From assembly GCA_900541415.1 (NCBI GenBank), contig UQJP01000011.1, positions 1-64,000 on the forward strand: a DNA stretch of 64,000 nt. Reading direction: 5' to 3'. The notes under the pieces were generated by a model. The model searched no databases. It saw nothing but the letters and a program-made list of their open reading frames with translations, and was not told where the DNA came from. Origin of the DNA: an uncultured Odoribacter sp. Lineage in GTDB: Bacteria > Bacteroidota > Bacteroidia > Bacteroidales > Marinifilaceae. Below are positions 17,122 through 24,379 of this stretch, piece by piece (position 1 is the stretch's first letter; every line of letters begins with the position of its first letter). A program made the translations under genes and the position numbers.

Positions 17122-18144
17122 TTACTTTTTCTCCTTTCCCCGAAACAAGTCGAGGTAAACAGGTAAATGATCGCTATATCCTCCGCAGTAATACGGTCCC
17201 CGGTAAGTGGGAAAAGGTTTAAGCCCGGAATGCTGCCGATCTTTTTCCTGTAAGAAAGGAGCAGAAAACACCGTCATTTTTTCCTTCGCCCGCAAACCGC
17301 GCTTTGCCCGCAAAAGAGTTCCCGAAACAATAATATGGTCGAGCGTCTGCCAGCTTCCCCGGTAACGGTAACTTCCATACCCTTTATAAAGCAAATAATA
17401 CCCCATATTATACAATCCATCCGGTACAATCTCCGCCAGTTCAGAGCTTTGCACGCCCATGGCCTTTTGTGCTTCGGTGTTCGCCTTGCCGTTCAAATCG
17501 CCCATAATCACGATTTTCGCTCCCGGATCGCCCCGGCGGATCGAATCCGTTTTCTGGCGTACGATCTGGGCCGCCCTCACACGCTTCCACTCGCTTTTCG
17601 CTTCCCCTCCATACATAGAAGGGAAATGGCACACCATAAAATGAAGGGTTTCTTTTCCCACCTTGCCGGATATGTATAAAATATCCCGCGTTTTCAGAGT
17701 AGAATCCTGCGGAAAAGTAACTTCCCAAACAGCGGAATCCAACAGATGAAAAGAAGCGGGACGGTATAAAAAAGCGACATCTATTCCCCGAAGATCGGGC
17801 GAATCCTGATGCACGATGCGGTAATCTCCCTCCCGCAAACCCGGTTGCCGGATCAGGTCGCTCACCACCGCCCGGTTTTCCACTTCCGCCAATCCGATAA
17901 AAGCGGGTAACTCCCCTCCTCCGGCCTCTCTCAACGCTTCGGCAAGATGCGACAATTTTTCCTGATAGCGGCGTTCCGTCCAATGTTTCGCCCCAGCAGG
18001 CGTAAACTCCTCGTCCTGCGTGGACGGATCGTCCTGTGTGTCGAATAGGTTTTCTACATTATAAAAAACAACCCGGCAGGTTTGCCCTTCGGCCTGTAAG
18101 CCCAGCAGGGAAAACAAAATCACATATACCCAGCCTGTCCGCAT
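17122..18144 (-). CDS. Exported endonuclease/exonuclease/phosphatase-family protein
   Basis: A 340-residue protein with a signal peptide (MRTGWVYVILFSLLGLQAEG) and the EEP fold of DNase I-like hydrolases. Landmarks are VVFYNVENLFD (25-35), the catalytic glutamate in GLAEVENR, the metal/catalytic aspartate in IMGDLNGK and the catalytic SDH at 324-326. The family cleaves nucleic acid or phospho-lipid/inositol phosphate bonds; the exported, YNVENLF-type members in Bacteroidetes lack a defined substrate. It is the last gene of the leftward operon, 2 nt after the thioredoxin-like gene. The active-site residues look intact. Confidence 0.87.
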   Translation of the reverse strand: MRTGWVYVILFSLLGLQAEGQTCRVVFYNVENLFDTQDDPSTQDEEFTPAGAKHWTERRYQEKLSHLAEALREAGGGELPAFIGLAEVENRAVVSDLIRQPGLREGDYRIVHQDSPDLRGIDVAFLYRPASFHLLDSAVWEVTFPQDSTLKTRDILYISGKVGKETLHFMVCHFPSMYGGEAKSEWKRVRAAQIVRQKTDSIRRGDPGAKIVIMGDLNGKANTEAQKAMGVQSSELAEIVPDGLYNMGYYLLYKGYGSYRYRGSWQTLDHIIVSGTLLRAKRGLRAKEKMTVFSAPFLQEKDRQHSGLKPFPTYRGPYYCGGYSDHLPVYLDLFRGKEKK

Positions 18145-18146
18145 TC

Positions 18147-19154
18147 TTAAAAACCTTCTTTTGATTTCAGCTTCACATAATCCTGCCAGGACATATCTTT
18201 AAAAGCATCCGATCCGATGAAATCCAGCACCAGCCGTCCTCTTTCCCTGTCTACATAAAAATACAGGCGTTCCATCATCTTCTCTTCTTCATCGAAGATA
18301 TAAATACTCGGAACTCTCAATATCTTGTCGCTCAATGCGATAGCTAACTGATGCAGATTGCTGTTATCCGGCCCCGCATTCCCGAACTTATGAGTGGTGA
18401 AAGTAAGCGTATCCTGGGATTGGGCATCCAAATGCAGGCAATAAAAATATTTCTGGGCCAGTTCCGCGAACAGGGAATCGGTGAATACCATCCGTTCCAT
18501 GATCCTTGAAGAATTATTCCAGGAAGCCCCTAAAAAAAGGAGTATCTTTTTATTTTTCTCTTTCCGCTTTTTTTCCAAATCCTTAAACTCCGTCCAATAA
18601 GAAACACTGTCGGCTTTCTCCGGGGCATCCACCCCGAACACCTTTTCAAAATCGGCAAGAAAAACGTTCACATTCGTGGTTTGGTAGACATTCTCAGTGA
18701 AATACACCAGAAACCCCTGCATCTTCGGCACATCGATATAGCCCGGCACCACCAGATTGATTTTTTCCTGGTCATACACGAAAGCCGTTGTCGGATAGGC
18801 CATTTTTCCTCCCAGCATTTCCAAAGCCAGCCCGTTGATCGTTTTATTCCCATTTTTGACGGGAACATATACCTTATCCCGGAAAACGACGGTATCGGCA
18901 GACTCGGCATTGATTTTCACCGGATAAAATCCCCGGTTGATGAAGGAAGCCACCACCGGATTGGAATAAGTGGTTTTATCCATGTGTTTACACCAGCCGC
19001 ACCAATCAGTATAGAAATCAATGATGAACGGCCGGGGATTTTCCTTATTCAGTTTTTCCGCTTCCTCTATTGTCAGCCACCTGACTTCCCCGCTTTCCTG
19101 TGCCCGGAGCCCACCGGCCATGCACAAAAAAAACAAAATCAATACCTTTTTCAT
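18147..19154 (-). CDS. Exported thioredoxin-like protein with a second, cysteine-free thioredoxin half
   Basis: The 335-residue protein has a signal peptide (MKKVLILFFLCMAGGLRAQ) and a thioredoxin fold with the redox motif WCGWCK (51-56). The second half (about 190-335, KKILLFLGASWNNSSRIMERMVF) resembles another thioredoxin domain in which the CxxC position reads WNNSS, so it would be redox-inactive. Such proteins usually reduce or isomerise disulfides in the periplasm. Its gene overlaps the upstream AhpD-like gene by 4 nt and nearly abuts the downstream nuclease-fold gene, suggesting joint expression with rseP and dxr. Confidence 0.85.
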   Translation of the reverse strand: MKKVLILFFLCMAGGLRAQESGEVRWLTIEEAEKLNKENPRPFIIDFYTDWCGWCKHMDKTTYSNPVVASFINRGFYPVKINAESADTVVFRDKVYVPVKNGNKTINGLALEMLGGKMAYPTTAFVYDQEKINLVVPGYIDVPKMQGFLVYFTENVYQTTNVNVFLADFEKVFGVDAPEKADSVSYWTEFKDLEKKRKEKNKKILLFLGASWNNSSRIMERMVFTDSLFAELAQKYFYCLHLDAQSQDTLTFTTHKFGNAGPDNSNLHQLAIALSDKILRVPSIYIFDEEEKMMERLYFYVDRERGRLVLDFIGSDAFKDMSWQDYVKLKSKEGF

Positions 19155-19516
19155 TTCTCTATGGATTCTTTTCCTTCACCTTGCAGCAATTCCCAATATT
19201 CCACCGCCCGTCTCAAATGGGGAATGACAATCGTACCCCCTACCACATCCGCCACGGCGAAAACTTCAAACAATTCGGGAGTGGTCACTCCCTGCTCGTG
19301 GCATTTTTCCAAATGGTATTTCACGCAATCGTCACACCGCAGCACCATCGAAGTGGCCAATCCCAGCATTTCTTTCACCTTTGCCGGAAGCGCGCCATCC
19401 ATGTAAGTGTTGGTGTCGATATTATAAATACGTTTAATCACCTTATTATCGGAAGCCAGGATTTTTTCGTTCATCCTTTCCCTGTATTCCCTAAATTCCT
19501 TTACTTTATCGTCCAT
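19151..19516 (-). CDS. Carboxymuconolactone decarboxylase / AhpD-like protein
   Basis: A 121-residue all-helical CMD-family protein. The AhpD-type pair CDDC (61-64) with H68 forms the redox-active CxxC motif seen in alkylhydroperoxidase-like members, so a thiol-peroxidase-linked role is likelier than decarboxylation. It overlaps rseP by 1 nt at its start and the thioredoxin-like gene by 4 nt at its end, so translation is tightly coupled. It has no signal peptide and should be cytoplasmic. Confidence 0.88.
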   Translation of the reverse strand: MDDKVKEFREYRERMNEKILASDNKVIKRIYNIDTNTYMDGALPAKVKEMLGLATSMVLRCDDCVKYHLEKCHEQGVTTPELFEVFAVADVVGGTIVIPHLRRAVEYWELLQGEGKESIEK

Positions 19517-20865
19517 TATCCGAAGAATTTAATCACATCGTTCACATTAGCCAGAATGAACAGTCCGAAAATGAAAACCATTCCGGCAATCTGTGCATAT
19601 TCCATAAATTTCTCTCCGGGTTTCCGGCGTGTCACCACCTCGTAGAGCAGGAACAGCACATGCCCCCCATCTAAAGCCGGGATAGGCAGGATATTCACCA
19701 CCGCCAGCATAATCGAAATCAGGGCGGTAAGCTCCCAAAAAGCCTGCCAGTTCCAGGTTCCGGGGAAAATATTCGCGATCGATGCCATACCTCCCACCGA
19801 TTTATAGGCCGTTTCTCCCTGGGAAAACAGCAGTTTTAACTGCTTCACATAAGACCCCAGCTGTTCCACACCCATGCTGACACCCGCCGGGATAGCCTTC
19901 CACAGGGAATAATCCTGGGTGGCAAATTCAAAATCCACACTCGAAGCCGGAACATATTGCACACCCAGCAAACCGTCGGTTCCCAGCGTCATGGCATATT
20001 GCAGGGTGTCGGTTCCCCTAAGCACCGTCAGGTTTAACTCTTTTCCTTTGCTGGCTGCCAGCAGTTCGGGGAACTCATCATAAAATGCCAGCGTATCCTG
20101 ATTAATGGCAATCACCTTATCGCCTTCACGCACCCCCGCGTCGTAAGCCACCGAATAATCGGCAAATCCCCTCACCACCACGCCGTCGGTAGGCACACGG
20201 GGCGAAAGTAACGACTTCACCTTAAAACTCTTAGACGATAATTCCAGAATTTGAGGCAAAAAAGTTTCCGGCACCGACAGATCTACCATCTCTTCCCCCC
20301 GTTTCACCTGAATCGTCTTCGGGTTATTCAGCAGCAGTTCAGGAATAATATCGTTGAAACGTTCCACCTTTTTGTGATCCAAAGCCACGATAACATCGCC
20401 CTTTTGCATCCCCATGTCGGTGAAAATCTCATCACACACCACCCCATATTTCACATTTTCGGCAGGCAGGTAAGTTTCACCCCAGGTAAACAGGATGCCG
20501 ATATAAATCGCAAATGCCAGCAGCACATTCACCATCACCCCTCCCAGCATAATCAGCAAACGCTGCCAGGCGGGTTTGGAACGAAATTCCCAGGGCTGTG
20601 CCGGCTTTTTCATCTGTTCGGTATCCATTGATTCGTCCACCATTCCGGCAATCTTCACATAGCCGCCCAAAGGCAACCAACCGATGCCATATTCCGTTTC
20701 CCCTTTTTTGAATTTAAACAACGAAAACCACGGATTGAAAAACATATAAAATTTTTCAACCCTTGTTTTAAAGAGCTTTGCAAACAGGAAATGCCCGAAC
20801 TCGTGGAACAAAACCAAAATGGAAAGGCTCAATACAAATTGTAGAACTTTAATCAATATATCCAT
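19516..20865 (-). CDS. rseP: RIP metalloprotease RseP (site-2 protease)
   Basis: A 449-residue membrane zinc protease. The zinc motif HEFGH is at 21-25 in the first transmembrane helix, and the second active-site motif LDGG at 398-401 in a C-terminal helix. Two PDZ-like segments occupy the periplasmic middle (about 125-320; GVREGDKVIAINQD is one ligand loop). The family performs regulated intramembrane cleavage, for example of anti-sigma factors or leftover signal peptides. Gene order dxr-rseP is widely conserved. It is followed by a 1-nt overlap with the AhpD-like gene. Confidence 0.94.
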   Translation of the reverse strand: MDILIKVLQFVLSLSILVLFHEFGHFLFAKLFKTRVEKFYMFFNPWFSLFKFKKGETEYGIGWLPLGGYVKIAGMVDESMDTEQMKKPAQPWEFRSKPAWQRLLIMLGGVMVNVLLAFAIYIGILFTWGETYLPAENVKYGVVCDEIFTDMGMQKGDVIVALDHKKVERFNDIIPELLLNNPKTIQVKRGEEMVDLSVPETFLPQILELSSKSFKVKSLLSPRVPTDGVVVRGFADYSVAYDAGVREGDKVIAINQDTLAFYDEFPELLAASKGKELNLTVLRGTDTLQYAMTLGTDGLLGVQYVPASSVDFEFATQDYSLWKAIPAGVSMGVEQLGSYVKQLKLLFSQGETAYKSVGGMASIANIFPGTWNWQAFWELTALISIMLAVVNILPIPALDGGHVLFLLYEVVTRRKPGEKFMEYAQIAGMVFIFGLFILANVNDVIKFFG

Positions 20866-20880
20866 AATATTCCCGTATTT

Positions 20881-22038
20881 TTAATTTAATTTATGCAGAT
20901 AGTCCGTGGCAACCCGGCGGCTGACACGGTCGGTTTCAATGTAATCGTCTATCGAAGGGCGGGGCACAAAAGCCACCTGCCGCATGGTTTCCCCGATCAG
21001 GTCGGGCATGGCGGTAAAAGCCAGTTTTCCCTGCAAAAAAGCCTCCACAGCCACTTCGTTCGCCGCATTCAGGATGCAGGGCATATTCCCCCCCTGCGCC
21101 ACAGCTTCATAAGCCAGTTGCAAATTACGGAAAGTCTTCCGGTCGGGCTCTTCAAAAGTCAATTGGCGGATCACGCCGAAATCCACCCGCCCGAAATCCG
21201 ACTTCGCCCGTTCCGGATAAGTCAGGGCATACTGAATCGGCAGCCGCATATCCGGCACACCTAACTGGGCTTTGATACACCCGTCGGCAAATTGCACCAT
21301 AGAATGTATAATCGATTGGGGATGCACTACCACTTCAATCTGTTCCGGCTTCATGCCGAATAGCCATTTCGCCTCGATCATCTCAAACCCTTTGTTCATC
21401 ATCGAAGCCGAATCGATCGTCACTTTCGCCCCCATGTTCCAATTGGGATGCTTCAACGCATCGGCAGCCGTCACCTTCTCCAGAAAAGCCGTATCCTTTC
21501 CTCGGAAAGGCCCGCCGGAAGCCGTCAGAATCAGTTTTTCCGCCGGATTGCGGCTTTCTCCCACAAGACATTGGAAAATAGCCGAATGTTCCGAATCCAC
21601 AGGCAAGATCGCCACCTTATGCTCTTCCACCAAGCGGTTAATCAGGTCGCCAGCCACCACCAGCGTTTCCTTATTGGCCAGCGCAATGGTCTTCCCCGCC
21701 CTGATCGCATTCACCGTCGGAATCAGCCCGCTATATCCCACCATAGCGGTCACCACCACATCCACCTGCCCGGTAGCCACCACCTGGGCAATGGCCGAGG
21801 CTCCGGCATACACCTTAATATCCTCCCGCCCTAAAGCCTCCTGCACATAGGGATATTTTTCCTCATCGGCAATCACAACGATCCCCGGCTTAAATTTCAA
21901 CGCCTGTTCAATCAAAAGGTCGGCGTTCCGGTTGGCTGTCAGCACCTCAACGCAAAACCTGTCCGGATTAGCCTCTATCACTTGTAATGTCTGGGTCCCG
22001 ATAGAACCCGTAGAACCTAAAATTGCAATATTCTTCAT
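20881..22038 (-). CDS. dxr: 1-deoxy-D-xylulose 5-phosphate reductoisomerase
   Basis: The 385-residue product is DXR, which converts DXP to methylerythritol 4-phosphate with NADPH in isoprenoid synthesis. The NADPH loop GSTGSIG is at 8-14, the metal-binding acidic motif in VDSEHSAIFQ (about 147-156), and the substrate loop in TASGGPFRG. Length and motifs are normal. It precedes rseP by 15 nt in the same direction. The presence of dxr shows the MEP pathway operates, as expected for Bacteroidetes. Confidence 0.96.
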   Translation of the reverse strand: MKNIAILGSTGSIGTQTLQVIEANPDRFCVEVLTANRNADLLIEQALKFKPGIVVIADEEKYPYVQEALGREDIKVYAGASAIAQVVATGQVDVVVTAMVGYSGLIPTVNAIRAGKTIALANKETLVVAGDLINRLVEEHKVAILPVDSEHSAIFQCLVGESRNPAEKLILTASGGPFRGKDTAFLEKVTAADALKHPNWNMGAKVTIDSASMMNKGFEMIEAKWLFGMKPEQIEVVVHPQSIIHSMVQFADGCIKAQLGVPDMRLPIQYALTYPERAKSDFGRVDFGVIRQLTFEEPDRKTFRNLQLAYEAVAQGGNMPCILNAANEVAVEAFLQGKLAFTAMPDLIGETMRQVAFVPRPSIDDYIETDRVSRRVATDYLHKLN

Positions 22039-22068
22039 TCCCTGTATGGTATCTCCCCCGTGCCGATA

Positions 22069-22929
22069 CTACTTAAATTTGATAAAATCTTCAGGATTCA
22101 GCGGATTTCCGGCCCTCCACAATTCAAAATGCAAATGAGGCCCGGTAGATTCCTCTCCCGTATTTCCAACAATAGCAATCACCTCTCCGGCACGCACATA
22201 ATCGCCCTGCTTTTTCAATAAAGTTGAATTATGCTTATAAATGGAAAGTAAATTGTTTGCATGCTGCACCTGGATCACATATCCCGTTTTCACCGTCCAG
22301 TCCGTAAAAATCACCACCCCGTCCAGCACGGTGGAAACTTTCGCACTGGGCTTTGCCACAACATCCGTACCGTAATGACGGCTTTTCTCGTCGAAACTGC
22401 GGCTCACCAACCCTTCAACCGGGGGAAAGAAATGGTAATAATCCCGGTTTTGTTCCTTGAGCCCCAGCGACAGGTTAAACCGTTCCCTCTCTTCTATCTC
22501 TGCCCGGAAATCGCTTTCCGTGGGAGTGATATTGAAGGTCACCGTATCGTACACGCTGCGCAACGTATCGTCCCTCACCTCCTGCATCTGGGTGGTATCC
22601 CCGTCGCTCAACATAATCTGTATCGAAGTTAAAAAACGGTCGCGCTTAGCCAGTTCCTGTTCCAGCGAATCCACCCGCAACGCATTCCCGGTAATCATCT
22701 GCCTCATCTTTCCGTCGGGATAACCGGGGATAAACTCCCGTAAATCGGTAAAAGCAATCAATAAAATAGTCAGCGTAATCAAAATCACCCCTAACACGCT
22801 CAACGCCATCAACACATGCAATTGCGACAGCCGGAAATTGAACACCTCTTCATAGGAGGTTTCATTGATAACGGATAATTTATATTTATACTTCAGCCTA
22901 TCCCACAGTCTGACTTTTTCTTTCGCCAT
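22069..22929 (-). CDS. M23 (LytM-type) peptidase, membrane-anchored
   Basis: The ATG at 22929 gives 286 residues (MAKEKVRLWDRLK); the upstream ATG at 22956 lies within a likely -7 box (22954-22961) and is rejected. There is one transmembrane helix (about 43-66), a helical middle region and a C-terminal M23 peptidase domain. The zinc-site motifs HYGTD and HLHFE are intact, so it should cleave peptidoglycan cross-bridges rather than act as a non-enzymatic activator. It is first in the leftward run with dxr and rseP, 30 nt before dxr. Confidence 0.88.
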   Translation of the reverse strand: MAKEKVRLWDRLKYKYKLSVINETSYEEVFNFRLSQLHVLMALSVLGVILITLTILLIAFTDLREFIPGYPDGKMRQMITGNALRVDSLEQELAKRDRFLTSIQIMLSDGDTTQMQEVRDDTLRSVYDTVTFNITPTESDFRAEIEERERFNLSLGLKEQNRDYYHFFPPVEGLVSRSFDEKSRHYGTDVVAKPSAKVSTVLDGVVIFTDWTVKTGYVIQVQHANNLLSIYKHNSTLLKKQGDYVRAGEVIAIVGNTGEESTGPHLHFELWRAGNPLNPEDFIKFK

Positions 22930-22953
22930 ATCTACTGTTTTTATTTTAGCTTT

Positions 22954-22961
22954 CAAAATTA
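22954..22961 (-). promoter_or_regulatory. Putative -7 promoter box (TAATTTTG)
   Basis: The reverse strand reads TAATTTTG, matching TAnnTTTG, 25 nt before the preferred M23 start. It is the likely promoter of the M23-dxr-rseP run. Confidence 0.5.
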
Positions 22962-23001
22962 CGATAAGTAATTGAAAGTAGAAAGGCGAACGTTAAAAAA
23001 T

Positions 23002-24225
23002 TTACTCCCCGACATATTGCGAAGGGTATTCAAAAACTTCTAAATTAAATTCAGGAATCACCGCCATCACATGATCGAATATATCCGACTGCACTTTCTC
23101 ATACGCCACCCACTCCTGTTTGGCGGAAAAACAATAAATCTCGATCGGCATCCCGGTAGGCCCCGGCTGCAACTGCCTCACCATGTGTGTCATGCCTTTG
23201 TTTATGTCGGGATTGGCATTAATCCAAAACTCCATATATTGCCGGAAAATTCCGATGTTCGTCAGTTTGCGCTCGTCCAGAATCGTATCCTTATCCTTAT
23301 TCATACTTACTAATTTCTCCTGCATGGAGCTAAGGTAATCTTTCAGGAATTCCGATTCCTTGAATTTTTCCACCTCATCGTGGCTTAGGAAATGCACCGA
23401 ATGAATGTCGATATTGATGCTCCGCATAATCCGCCTGCCCGGCGATTCCTCCATGCCCCGCCAGTTGGTGAACGATTCCGACACCATCTGGTAGGTGGGT
23501 ATCGTCGAAATGGTCATATCCCAGTTTTGCACCTTCACCGTATACAGGTTGATTTCCAAAACCGTGCCGTTCGCATTGTTATTGGGCATCACAATCCAAT
23601 CGCCAATCCTCACCATATCGTTAGCCGTCAATTGAATGCCCGCCACAAATCCAAGAATGGAATCCTTGAAAATCAGCAAAAGCACCGCCGCAAAGGCACT
23701 CAATCCCACAATCAGGTGTTCCGGGGATTTATTGACAAAAATACTCACCACCGTAATGGTGGTCACCGTATACAGGAACACCTTCACGAGCTGGATAAAA
23801 AAGGTGATCGGGCGGTTTTTGGAGATCGGATAGCTCTCGTAGATTTTATTGATGGCATTGAGCAAAGCCGTCAGGATAAAAAGCGAAGCAACCACCAGCC
23901 AAATGTCCACCATTCGCCGGAGGATGTATTTATGTTCCCATTGGATAAAAGAAAGAACCACATAAGCGGCAATCGGAGGAATCAGGTAGGCCAGTTTGCT
24001 GAAAAAGCGCTGCTCATACAAAATGTCGTCCCACCTGCTTTTGGTCTTTCCCACCAAAATCTTAATCCATTTCGTCACCCAAACCCGGACAACAATATAA
24101 ACCAGCACGGCTATAACAATGGTAATTGCAATTTTCAAGAGCGTATCCCCCGTAGCCGATATGCCCGGAATGTTCCATTCCTGCACCCGGTGTAATAGTG
24201 TTGTAGAATCTCTCATAGTATCCAT
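23002..24225 (-). CDS. MscS-family mechanosensitive ion channel
   Basis: An approximately 408-residue small-conductance mechanosensitive channel homologue. An N-terminal set of five hydrophobic helices (about 20-170) precedes the pore-lining TM segment (LIVGLSAFAAVLLLIFKDSI) and the MscS beta domain (NDMVRIGDWIVMPNNNANGTVLEINLYTV). It releases solutes on hypo-osmotic shock. Start choice is uncertain: ATGs at 24273, 24225 and 24216 are in frame; 24225 is taken because the residues before it look non-conserved. It is transcribed away from the M16 protease gene. Confidence 0.9.
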   Translation of the reverse strand: MDTMRDSTTLLHRVQEWNIPGISATGDTLLKIAITIVIAVLVYIVVRVWVTKWIKILVGKTKSRWDDILYEQRFFSKLAYLIPPIAAYVVLSFIQWEHKYILRRMVDIWLVVASLFILTALLNAINKIYESYPISKNRPITFFIQLVKVFLYTVTTITVVSIFVNKSPEHLIVGLSAFAAVLLLIFKDSILGFVAGIQLTANDMVRIGDWIVMPNNNANGTVLEINLYTVKVQNWDMTISTIPTYQMVSESFTNWRGMEESPGRRIMRSINIDIHSVHFLSHDEVEKFKESEFLKDYLSSMQEKLVSMNKDKDTILDERKLTNIGIFRQYMEFWINANPDINKGMTHMVRQLQPGPTGMPIEIYCFSAKQEWVAYEKVQSDIFDHVMAVIPEFNLEVFEYPSQYVGE

Positions 24226-24345
24226 TTTATTTAATCCGGCTGTTTTCAGGCCGCAGAAATTATAATTTATCATTTTTCAGGCCTGCTACCTATTAAATTT
24301 AAGTTAAAGCGAAGTTCTCCCCCTCTATTAAATCGTAATTAAAAC

Positions 24346-24353
24346 TACTTTTG
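24346..24353 (+). promoter_or_regulatory. Putative -7 promoter box (TACTTTTG)
   Basis: TACTTTTG matches TAnnTTTG, 26 nt before the M16 protease ATG. Confidence 0.5.
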
Positions 24354-24379
24354 TTTCAAAGACATTTAAAAATAAAGTT

